Shown piece by piece: positions 14,002-24,100 of a stretch of 29,208 nucleotides of DNA. Positions within the stretch are counted from its first letter, which is position 1; each line of letters begins with the position of its first letter. The notes beneath the pieces were generated by a model. It saw only the letters and a program-made list of their open reading frames with translations, did no database searches and was not told the DNA's origin. The DNA comes from a virus. A program made the translations under genes and the position numbers. Location: positions 1 through 29,208 of the IMG/VR virus record IMGVR_UViG_3300030419_006989; one strand, given 5' to 3'.

Positions 14002-15684
14002 ATGCCGATGTATGACCGTAAGGCGTATAAGAACCCTAAAATACCACGAGCTAATGAGTCTTCACCGGCAGGGCAGAGGGAGGCTTCTGCGCCATCAAGA
14101 GCGGGCGGCATGTTGCAAATGGCGGCACAAGCTCGAGCTAGGCAACCAAAAGCGGGGGCACCGCCAATACCTCAGACTGAGGCATTTAGCGCAGCACAGC
14201 AAAGACCGGCGGGACTTGCTCCGTTGTCTCCAGAAGTAAGGCGACAGAAGGCTGCCGCTATTATTGCTCAAGAAAAGAATTTGGGTCAGGCCCAGTTCCA
14301 GCAACAACAGCCTGGCGTTGGTGAAGGGGTTGGTGCGCCAGCTGGAATAGGCGACCAAGCCGTTGGTAATCAAACGGAGATGAAGGGTGTCGGCGTTCCA
14401 GGTTCAGAGGTACCGCCTCACATTGATGATAAATTTGAAGAGACTTCTTTTGGCGGGGAAGAGTATCAGGAAGAGGCAGGTCCTGTTGGCGGACAGGCTC
14501 CGGTACCCGGTTCTAATTTGGGTGAACAAGTAGCACAGCAAGAAACAAGTGAAGTACCGCCAGCTCCTCCTGGGGAACCGCCTGGAGAGGAGTACACAGA
14601 GCTTCCTGCTTGGAACGTTGATCCAGAGCAAGCAGTTCCTACTGATGAGCAGATTGGGACAGCGGAGGCAAAAGAAGAGGGTTGGACTGAGTTTACTGAC
14701 GACCAGGGAAACAGCTATTACAAGGACAATGAGGGCAACTTTTATAACAAGGATGGTGACCCAGTTGACCCCGCTAGTGTGCCCCAGTCAGCCAAAGAAT
14801 ATGGCTATGGTCATGGAGACACAGACACTGCCTTAGCGCAGCACAAGAAGTACGAAAAATCTTTTTCAGATTATCTTGCCCAGTCTACAGGAATACCAGA
14901 AGAAGAGCTTCAGGGGCAGATTGCTCAAATTCAAATGGCGTCTTCCGACCAGATGATTAAGTTTGCTCAGCAAATGGCAGCGCGAGGGGTTGGGGCTTCT
15001 GGCCTTGTTGGGCAAGGGATGGGCCAGATAGCATCTCAGACTGTTGGGGCGATTGCGAACTTGCGATTTGAGAACGCCAAGCTTGCTATAGACGAAAAAC
15101 TTAACAAGATGAAATCGTACATGGCGATGTACGGCCAGATGATGAGCGAGCAAAACAGAAAAGAAATTTTCAATGAAATGAGCCAGCTAGAAAAGGACAA
15201 GTTCCAGTACGAAAAGGATCAAAACTCGCTTGCCGATAACTGGACTAAGTTGAATAACTTGGCTGCGATGGCCCAAGCTTGGGATGACGATGCTATAGCC
15301 TTTGCTTTCAAAGGCCTGACAGAGAAGACCCAAGATACTGATGGTGATGGCGTTCCTGACGCGCCGATGTCTATAGACCAAATTATGGACTCTATGTACG
15401 TCTATCCAGATAACGACGGCATTATGCGACTTGGTCTTTCATTGGAAAAAGGCGGAAAGGGCAAGAACGTAAAGGCCTATCCAGGAGGAAAAGCACTGAG
15501 CTATCCCGGCACCAACCCACAGGGTGGAGACTGGAGCAAGGCTACAGATGATCAGCAGAAAGCTATTTACGCACAGTTTACAGCGACAACAGGCAAGCAA
15601 CCAGAGGATGATGCAGAGGCGTTTGCCGCATGGGTAAAAGAGAACTACGGCTGGGCTAATGCAGCCCCGGGTGGTTTTTTCTAA
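14002..15684 (+). CDS. Probable internal virion (ejection) protein, 560 residues
   Basis: This is the first of three large, mostly helical proteins and has a good SD (AGGAG, 7 bases before ATG). Residues 1-210 are low-complexity and likely disordered (Ala/Gln/Pro/Glu). Residues about 227-258 hold an aromatic Gly/Asp-rich hairpin segment (EGWTEFTDDQGNSYYKDNEG) that superficially resembles a WW fold. Residues 280-420 are helical, with QMAARGVGASGLVGQGMGQI and a long coiled stretch (NKMKSYMAMYGQMMSEQNRK). Residues 445-453, DTDGDGVPD, match the calcium-binding loop of thrombospondin type-3/EF-hand-like repeats. Short-tailed phages carry several such proteins in the head and release them into the host before the DNA. 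The ejection role is inferred from location and build. Confidence 0.6.
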   Translation: MPMYDRKAYKNPKIPRANESSPAGQREASAPSRAGGMLQMAAQARARQPKAGAPPIPQTEAFSAAQQRPAGLAPLSPEVRRQKAAAIIAQEKNLGQAQFQQQQPGVGEGVGAPAGIGDQAVGNQTEMKGVGVPGSEVPPHIDDKFEETSFGGEEYQEEAGPVGGQAPVPGSNLGEQVAQQETSEVPPAPPGEPPGEEYTELPAWNVDPEQAVPTDEQIGTAEAKEEGWTEFTDDQGNSYYKDNEGNFYNKDGDPVDPASVPQSAKEYGYGHGDTDTALAQHKKYEKSFSDYLAQSTGIPEEELQGQIAQIQMASSDQMIKFAQQMAARGVGASGLVGQGMGQIASQTVGAIANLRFENAKLAIDEKLNKMKSYMAMYGQMMSEQNRKEIFNEMSQLEKDKFQYEKDQNSLADNWTKLNNLAAMAQAWDDDAIAFAFKGLTEKTQDTDGDGVPDAPMSIDQIMDSMYVYPDNDGIMRLGLSLEKGGKGKNVKAYPGGKALSYPGTNPQGGDWSKATDDQQKAIYAQFTATTGKQPEDDAEAFAAWVKENYGWANAAPGGFF

Positions 15685-15702
15685 GACGAAGGAGGGCTAG
15701 AA

Positions 15703-18075
15703 ATGGCGCAATACGGAACAACACCAAACATAGCACCAGGGTACCTTACTGAGCTTGCAAGGCAGCGGGCTCAGACCCAGCGTCAACGAGAGCAAATTAA
15801 AGCAGCAAGTAGCGCTCGTCCTAGTTTTTGGGAGCGGGTTGGTGAAACTGTTTTGGGCGGGCTTGCGGAAAGTGCAATAGGTCTTGGGGCATCAAGGATT
15901 GCCCAAGAGTTCCCGCTAGCACAGGCTGAGATAGCAAAAAAGAAAGTTGAAACTGAATCCGCTGCATTTAAGCTGGACGAGCTGCAGAAAAAGAAAGCCC
16001 TTCTTGATGCAACTCAAGACGCCATTCTCCGGATTCAAGACAATGACGCTAAAATGCAAGAACTCTATAAAGAGAGGACGGAAGCTGCAAGAAACTTGCA
16101 GATGTCAAATCGCTTGAGTGCCGATTTGGCTAGGATGGAAATTGGTGAGGGTTTTGACCTTTCACAAGTTGAGTACGGACAACCACAGGGTCAAATGGAT
16201 ACCGCTGGGCCAACGCTTCTTGACCAAGGGCTTCGTCTAGATGAGGAGTTTGCCCCGCCCTCCGTAGCCCAAGACGCAGGGCCACGTATTTTAGATAGAG
16301 ATTTACTTACCATTACGCCTGGACCACGTCCGGCCCCAACGCCTAGAAAAGGCAAAGCCCCCGCCAAGACCCGGAGTTTTGCCCACGCCTTAAAGATGGC
16401 AAAAAACACTTGGCAAGATGATGTTGAAGGTGCTGTAGGTTTTGCAATGGAGATGCGTGAGCATGCCAAGACGCCAAAGCAAAAACTAAGAGCAGTTAGG
16501 GCCATTGCTAAACTGTCTAAATTGATGCATGAAAGAAATGACAAGCGAATCGTCCCGGCAATGGCGCTACATCTCAAAACAAGGCAAATTCTCTGGGAAG
16601 AGGGGCAAACTCTCTTGGAAAAAAGCGCTATGGATAATAAAGCCATACGGAAAGACCAGGATGAATCCACAAAGCTTCTCCGTGAATACTTCGACGAAGA
16701 AGAGGTTATGGATGTTACTACCCTGGCTGCAGCAAAGTCTATTGATGAGCTTTACGCTATGGCATCAGGCAAGGCCCCGGCAGGTCCATTAGTCGGGCAA
16801 GCCGACAGAGGCAGGCTGCAGGTTTTTGAGCGACCCGGAATGTTGCTTGACCAAGAGCAGGAAGGGGCAGGCCAGGCCGAACCTTTTATCAGTAAGCTTA
16901 GAGATGTTTCTGCCCAAGAGGCCTCTATTCAAGAGGGCATGAAGTTACTGGAATCGATTGAGGCAGGTCAAACGGAAGGTACATCCAAAGAAAAGGGGAT
17001 TACCAAAAAAGAAAAAAGATTGCGACGGCTAGCAGAAATGGCTGCGCGGCAGGAGTTGCAAAAGCAAGCCAGGGAGCAGAGAAAAGCTTACATCGGGGAC
17101 ATGAAAAAACTTGTCGATGTCACAAAAACAATTATTGACGCACAGCCGGAAGAGATATTGATAACCTCCAGTGGGAAAGGGGGGCGAACGAAAAAGGTTA
17201 CCAAAGCAAAGGTATATGAGTTTGTTACTAAAAATTTACAAAAAGAGCTTGCCAAGGCCAGACCAGATATAAACAACCTAATTCAGTACAACAACGAAGC
17301 TGTTAGAAAAGCTGCTGAGTTCGAGAGAAGAAGAGCCAATCGTTCAGGCGGCAAGAGGCCCCCAAAATTTGATAGAGAGTCTGCCAAGAAATTTTATAAT
17401 GCGAACATACAGGCTATGAAGCATGTTGAGAATGAGCTGGGACTGAAGCCATCAGAAGTGGTAGCTCTTCTTGCTAACCCCAGGGGCCATATTGTAGGGG
17501 AATTTACCCTATCCAATGTTTTAGACTCACTAGATCGTGTAGCACCTGAAGTAGGTCGTAGGCTTAATAACGCAAAAGGCACAACGGGTAGGCTGGACCA
17601 GCAATTTGGACATCGCAAGGATATCCTAACTGAACAAGAGAATTCTCGCCTTCGTGAACTGCAAGCGAAAAGCCAGCTCTCTGCGTGGGAGATGGTTGAG
17701 AAAGCAAAACTGGAGCTAAAGGTTACTACTCTCAAGGCCGAGCTAAAAGCAGGAGGAAAAACAACGACTGTAGAAAAAGGTCCCTTTGGTACAACAACCA
17801 AAACAGCGACAAAAGAGAATTCGGTATTAGCAAAAATTGTTGGCAACATTGGCAATTACCTATCCAACCTAGCAAGCGACGGGACCCCCCCTCCTACCGT
17901 TAGTAAGCCGAGAAAGCGAACAGTCGTAAACGGTAAGCTTAGTTGGAAGCAGAAAAGAGCTAAATTACAAAATAAGATTAGAAGCAGCGAAAAAATATTT
18001 AACGAATATAAAGCATTAGAAGCTGATGTCGGGACAAGAAAAGCCGTTATTAGAATGTACAAAAAATACTTCTAG
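15703..18075 (+). CDS. Probable internal virion (ejection) protein, 790 residues
   Basis: The 790-residue protein has a strong SD (GGAGGG before ATG). The N-terminus has a Gly/Ala-rich helix, SFWERVGETVLGGLAESAIG (residues about 42-61), that may associate with membrane. Long charged coiled-coil helices follow (residues 75-145), then a Pro-rich linker (about 190-220), further helical domains, and a very basic C-terminus with KRRTV-like and KQKRAKLQNK stretches. The composition is rich in Lys, Glu, Ala and Gln, without beta-fibre repeats. Size, helical content and position between tail genes and the giant protein match internal core/ejection proteins of short-tailed phages. No enzymatic motif (for example lytic transglycosylase) was recognised. 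Confidence 0.6.
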   Translation: MAQYGTTPNIAPGYLTELARQRAQTQRQREQIKAASSARPSFWERVGETVLGGLAESAIGLGASRIAQEFPLAQAEIAKKKVETESAAFKLDELQKKKALLDATQDAILRIQDNDAKMQELYKERTEAARNLQMSNRLSADLARMEIGEGFDLSQVEYGQPQGQMDTAGPTLLDQGLRLDEEFAPPSVAQDAGPRILDRDLLTITPGPRPAPTPRKGKAPAKTRSFAHALKMAKNTWQDDVEGAVGFAMEMREHAKTPKQKLRAVRAIAKLSKLMHERNDKRIVPAMALHLKTRQILWEEGQTLLEKSAMDNKAIRKDQDESTKLLREYFDEEEVMDVTTLAAAKSIDELYAMASGKAPAGPLVGQADRGRLQVFERPGMLLDQEQEGAGQAEPFISKLRDVSAQEASIQEGMKLLESIEAGQTEGTSKEKGITKKEKRLRRLAEMAARQELQKQAREQRKAYIGDMKKLVDVTKTIIDAQPEEILITSSGKGGRTKKVTKAKVYEFVTKNLQKELAKARPDINNLIQYNNEAVRKAAEFERRRANRSGGKRPPKFDRESAKKFYNANIQAMKHVENELGLKPSEVVALLANPRGHIVGEFTLSNVLDSLDRVAPEVGRRLNNAKGTTGRLDQQFGHRKDILTEQENSRLRELQAKSQLSAWEMVEKAKLELKVTTLKAELKAGGKTTTVEKGPFGTTTKTATKENSVLAKIVGNIGNYLSNLASDGTPPPTVSKPRKRTVVNGKLSWKQKRAKLQNKIRSSEKIFNEYKALEADVGTRKAVIRMYKKYF

Positions 18076-18117
18076 CCAAATAACAAAAAGCAAGAAACGA
18101 GAGTAGGGATTTGTTTA

Positions 18118-21100
18118 GTGGCTAAGCCAAAAACAGAGACAAAGTCAACAGACTACAGGGATTTTGAAATAGGCCCTCCAGATGAGGAGAGGCCAAGAAT
18201 CGCAAAAGAAGACTATAGGCAGTTCACGATAGGGGATCCAGAAGAGGGTCCGGCTAAAGAAGAGGACTATCGTAGCTTTACTATAGGAGACCCGTCAGAC
18301 GAATCAGAAGATTATAGGCAGTTTACTATAGGAGATCCGTCAGGCGAATCAGAAGATTATAGGCAGTTTACAATAGGGGACCCAGAAGAAGAGCTTGATA
18401 TTGTTAGCCTTGGTCCAGAGAAAGTCAGCGAGATAGCCAAACAGAAATCGCAAGAAGCTGCATCTCTTGGGTTTGACCCGCGAACTTTCAAGGGGCCTTA
18501 CTTTGCAGATTCCAGAGAGAAGGCCAATACGTACACTAAAGCAGGCCTTTCTTGGGTCCCTCAGGGCAAGCTACTTGAGGAAATGGTTGCTAGTGGAGAG
18601 ATGGCTGGGGTCCAAAAATCTATTGATGCCTTTAGCCAAGACACCCTTGAGATAGTTAAAAACCTGAAAAAGAAAAAGCTTAAAATTTCTGGCTACTCAG
18701 AAGAGGCTAAGTCTCTAATGAGGGAGCGGGGTCAGCCCGCCCTGGAGTATGTTCAGCTTCCAGATGGCTCAATAGTTCCTGACTACACAGATGAAGAAAC
18801 TAGGAATTGGCTAAAAAAGAAGCTGAATGAGCAGAAGCAGAAAGCCAAAATTGATGGCGACTTGAAGTCTTATTTAGAAGTTACCTTACCGGTACTAAAG
18901 CTAAATCTGCCTAACGATCTCTCTTCAGATGTAGAAATGGCGGTGCTGGCTAACAAGATAAAGCAGACCAGGGCCTCGAAGTACATTAGGGAAACTAACC
19001 GGGACGAAGCAAGGAGCTTTAAAAAGCAGATAAGATCAGCCAACCTAGCTGCCGCCAGGGTTTTTAAAGAGCGAAGAAAGAAGACGGAAAAAGAACTTGC
19101 TTTCTCAAGGGGCTTAGAAGAGGCCACTCTGATTAGGGGTCCTAATGGCATGGTGGTTAGGTCAGACAGCTACCCGCAAAGGGCGATTGAAGGGGTGTTT
19201 GAGGGAGCAAAGGGTGTTTTCAAGGTGAGTGGTGATCTTGCCATTAAAGCGGCCCGTGGGCTTCATCGGCTTGTAGGTGACCTTCACTACAAAGAAGGGG
19301 ATGTCGATGTAACCGGAGAGCAAATAGGCCCTTCTGTCTTTCCTTCGGCAGCACAAATTGCTCGCACAACAAGGGAGCAGGCCCTAAGCTTTTACAAAAC
19401 CTGGCCAGCAATGGTTCCTTACATGGCGTCAATGGGAGCACCTGGAGCCGTAAAGCCTTCTTTAGAGTCTTCTTTTAGTTGGAGCAAGACGGTAAAGAAC
19501 ACGTTGCTCGAGATACCCGCTGCCCCGGCAGTTGCAATCCATGCGGTGAGAGCAGTTGGGCAAATGGCTAGTTACTGGTCAGACCCTTACATATCAACAG
19601 AAGAGAAGCTGGCTACTTCGGGGAATACGCTTGATCAAATAGGAACGCTGCTTGGGCAACGCTATTCGCTTTATTTTACAGACCCCGGTGCGGTGTTTAA
19701 TGAGGGAGCATTCAAGGTTTTTCTTGATGTCCTTGGCACTGCGGACCTTGTGGGTTTGCCAGCTCGTATTATTGCATCATCAGCCCTTTCAAAAGCCAGA
19801 GCGATTGCAAAAGCGGAATCAGCTGCTGGGGTTGATCTTATTAAGAAAGCGGAACTTCTCAAGGAGCAGGCTAGGGGAACCAAGCGATTTGCGCTTGAAG
19901 AAAGAGTGGAGTCTCTTAAGAGGCAGGCTATGAGAGAACCGGAGGGATCACCCAATCGGATAGCGCTTGAAAAGAGAGTGGAAGCTCTCGAGGAGCAGGC
20001 CAGGGGGCTTCCGAGGGGAGAGATAGTGGGATCACCTTGGCGGGTGGCGCTTGAAGAAGAAGCTGCAAGAAAGATGCACCAGGTCAAGCCAGGGAGAAGC
20101 CCGTATGAAGTAGAAAGGGCGCGAATTGGCAAAAGAGAAGAACACTATGCAAGGGTTGCTGCTCTTGAGAAAAAAATAGAAGAGCTGAGCACTCCTGTTC
20201 CAAAAGCCAAGCAACCGAAACAAAAAGAAGCTACTACTTTAGAAAACAGAAGAGAGTTGGCCAAAGCCCAGAAGGAACTTGATCGCCTTAAAAAGGATGG
20301 GCCCGTTGAAATATCAGATTGGCAACCAGGGAGAAGTCCTCGTGAAGTGGAAAAGATTCGGGCTGACAAAACAAAAGAACATTATGCAAAAATTGCTGCT
20401 CTTGAGAAAAAAATAAAAGAACTGAGCACTCCTTACAGGGCGCCTGCTGCAGGGGCCGTTGTTTCAAAAGCCAAGCAGTTGTACCAAAAAGAAGTCACTG
20501 CCTTTAAAAACAGAAGAGAGCTGATCAAAACACAGAAGGAGCTTGACCGCCTCAAAAGGGACGGGCCTTTTGAAATATCAGACGACATCTTGCTAGCAGA
20601 CCGGAGATTTTTAACTTCGTCAGACAAGCTGGCAATTGCCAATTTGATGTCTGGTTTGCAGCGATCTCTTGATGCCGTTGAGTCTATAGCGGACATCGGA
20701 AAGGTTGACGATGTTTCTGCAGCCACTGGAGCGAGAAAAGGGAAAGGGCTCATTGTACGCAAACTAGAGAAAAAGCTTGCAGACACAACAGAGCTTATTG
20801 ACAAAACTCTTCCAAAAAGACTGGCAAACCTTAAGAAAAGGATGGACGCACACAATGTTCAAACAAACGCCAAGGTCTTTAACATAAGGGACAAAAGGGT
20901 TGGTCGAGAAATTGTTGACCCCCAGCTCAAGTTGCAATGGAAATCGACAAAAAGAAAGATAAACAGAGCAACAAAAAAGGGCGACAATGACTTAGTTGAC
21001 AGCCTTACAAAAGACTTGGTTTCAATCAGGAAGAAGCAACACGCCCTAGATGTGGCAGAAAGCAAGAAAGTGAACGGCGAGCTGGCCCAAGCCAAAGAGA

Positions 21101-24100
21101 ATTTGTTTGGTTCTAAAGGTAAGGGGGGAATAATTGAGCAGCTCTCAGAAATACGGGCAGTGTTTGAAGCCACTCGGTTTGCGCTAAGTGCGGTAAGAGC
21201 CCAGACAAGAGTAGCGGCAAAAAGGGTTGGCATTTCAAAAGAAGCTCATGCGCTTACAAGAGATGCGCTGGTAATGCATAATGTTGCTGGTCGCGTTACA
21301 GAAGTGGCCCTATATTCGTTGCCTATTTTTGGCCAGATGGCCCTTATGAACAGGGGCGTTCACTGGCTTTTGGAAGGCCCCGGCTCCCTTTATGTTCCAG
21401 GTTTTGGCAACGTCGAAAAAGTTAAGCTAAGGCGTCTTTGGTTAGATCCAAACAATCGACTTCCAAATGCGTTTCTTGCCGCAAAAAGAGAAGCATACGG
21501 AGCCTCTGCGGAGTTTGTCTATCGGGTAGCTGAAAGGCTAAGGAAGGTTGAAAAGGAAGACTGGCCGTTTCTTCGTGAGATGCTCAAGTATGAGCACGAT
21601 TACATTACCAGGATGTACCATAGAGATCCTTTCGCCCCTGCAGGAAAAAAGTATTCACTAAAAGAAGACCTTACTGAAATAGACTACTTTAGCCCAAGAA
21701 AAGTAACGGACAAAAGCCAGCCTTGGGAGATGACGAGCAAGGAGTTTTCCAAGCGCCAAGAGTCTCTGAATCCAGACGAGGTTAACGAGTCCCTTAGGGT
21801 CTACCTTGAAGGCATCCTTCCTGCTGCAAGGGGCCCGTTTGGAAAAGGCTTGTATGACGCAGTGAAGCGCAACGATGTCGAAAAATACATTGATGACTTT
21901 ATTCGTGACACGCCTGCAGATGAGCTTTTAGGTTACATTGAGTTTCAACCGTACCTACCAAAGACAGCAAAGCAGAAGGCAAAAGAAGCGTTTTATGTTG
22001 ATGGCAAGATTCAAGTCTTTAAAGAACAAATTCTATCTGACATTGATTTGATTATAAAGTCATTCCCTATTGAGTCTGGTTATATTGATAAGGCTTCAGT
22101 AAGGGCCCTTCATGAAAGGCATGTGAAGTCTGCAGTCAGCAGAGGGGATAAGGTGCATGGCCAGGTGCTAAACGAGTATCCTGCAATACATGCGTCAGTC
22201 TTGAATGAAAGAGCTAAGATGGCAAGACGGCTTGAGGTCATGAATAGGCATGACGATATAGTTGACTTCCTTATCGAGACAAATAGGAAAGGAAGGGAGG
22301 CGAGAGCGTTTTATGCACCTGGAAAAGAGCGGGTTGCATATTACCCAGAAGCAGTAGAGAAGGTGTGGGATACAATGGGCGCCCGGCTTGAAGACCTTCG
22401 CGGTAGGTTTGTCGGCCACCCGCGAATTGAGGCAGCTGCGGAAGAGGTTGCTGCTATAGCGGGCCGGATGGAAGACCATGTTATTGGTGTGGCCATTATG
22501 GAGAACACATGGAGAAGGCAGGGTTTTTCTGTTTCAGAAAGAGAGGCTGGCTTTGTCATGAGCAACGGCCAGCGCATACGGGTGTCACAAGACTTGCCAA
22601 GCGATCTCCTTGGAAAGCTGCCTACTGCAGTCAGAGACTTTGAGTTTCTAAAAGCGTTTGAAAAGATGAGGGTGGACAGCTCGGTTCACAGGCCATTTGT
22701 AAACTCATCGAAAATCCATGAGTTGGGTGAAAGAATATGGCAAATCAAGATCTCAAAGAAGCTGACAGACGAGCAAAAGAAGGCAGCGATAAAGCCGATT
22801 AAAGATGAGATGGACCTATTAGACAGGGTAGGGAAAAACCCAACAAGCTCTAATGAAGCAAGAGCAAAAATTAAACAAATATCCCGAAACAAAAAGCTCA
22901 AACCAGCGACAAGAGAGAGAAGGTTACAGTATGAGAGAGCAAGGCTGGAAGACGCAGTAGTAAGGGAAGAGCTTAGGAAAAACGGATGGATTGAGGTTGG
23001 CCCGCATGTTGAAAAATCTGTCAGGTCTTCAAGTGACTCTATTATTGATGGCCAGTTTATTGTTAGTAGGGGCGGTAAGCTAAAAGGCGTCGTCAACAAG
23101 CCCATAAAAGGAACCGGGACCAACCAGATGGGTGGCCTTAATGGGATGATTCAACCAGACATTGCTTATGAGCTTTACGGCTCGCACATGCTTGCAAAGG
23201 AATATGGAGCTATTGGAAGCAAAGCTCTCGGCTTCTTTAAAGCAACTAAGACAATACTTTCTGTCGGAACCCATGTGACAAACTGGCTAGGAAACTTCTT
23301 GTACCTGGCCCCCATGGCTGGGATTAGTCCATACAACCCACAGAACTGGAAGTATTACAAGCAAGCGGCAAAAGACTTTTCCTCCCGTGGAAAGTCAGAG
23401 CAGTTTAGAAGATGGGTTAAGTCTGGCGGTCGAGGGCCTGACGGAGGCATCAACAGGGCTGAGCTTTTGGCTCCTACTGAGCGGGGAATTGGGCTGCTGT
23501 ACAAAGGCATATTCGGCAACGCGAAGCGAGTGCATGAATGGTCGGCAAAGATGATTAAGGGAACTCTTGCTGGCGACGCCGGGATGGCTTTTTCTGCATC
23601 TAAGTCAGCGTGGCGCCACCTTAAAGATCTCCCCCCTAGCATGTACCAAATGGGTGACGACTATTACAGGTATTCGTTGTTCCTGAAAAAGATTGATGAG
23701 GGCGGGGCGTGGAGCAAGCTGGACAAAGCAGTAGACACAGCCGCATCCCTGGCCGGTCGAAGGGCATTTGCTGACTACGAAAATCTAAATGGTTTATTTC
23801 AAACCGTGCGGAGGAGTTGGTGGGGCCAAGTGTTTGTTGCGTTTGATGCAAGAACAACACCTTTGGTTGTCCAGAAGATGCAGCAATCCCCTTACTCTGT
23901 TGCGTTTGCCCTTGGTTTCCATGACTACATGTCAACAAAAAACATGGTGGACGCTGGGTATGATCCAGAGCAGCTGAACAATGCGCTAGAGAACATGCCG
24001 GATTATGCAAAGTGGAGCAAGACATGGCTGGTTTCTATCTTTCCAGAACTGAAAGGGACATCCATAGAGGGAATGAGAATGAATTTTCTCAAGTATTTCC

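Noticed and set aside
22686-23123. Long leftward open frames within the giant gene (also 20433-20855 and 17394-17855)
   Set aside because: They are shadows of a continuous, repeat-bearing coding frame on the + strand; their translations are Ser/Phe/Leu-rich without protein-like features.
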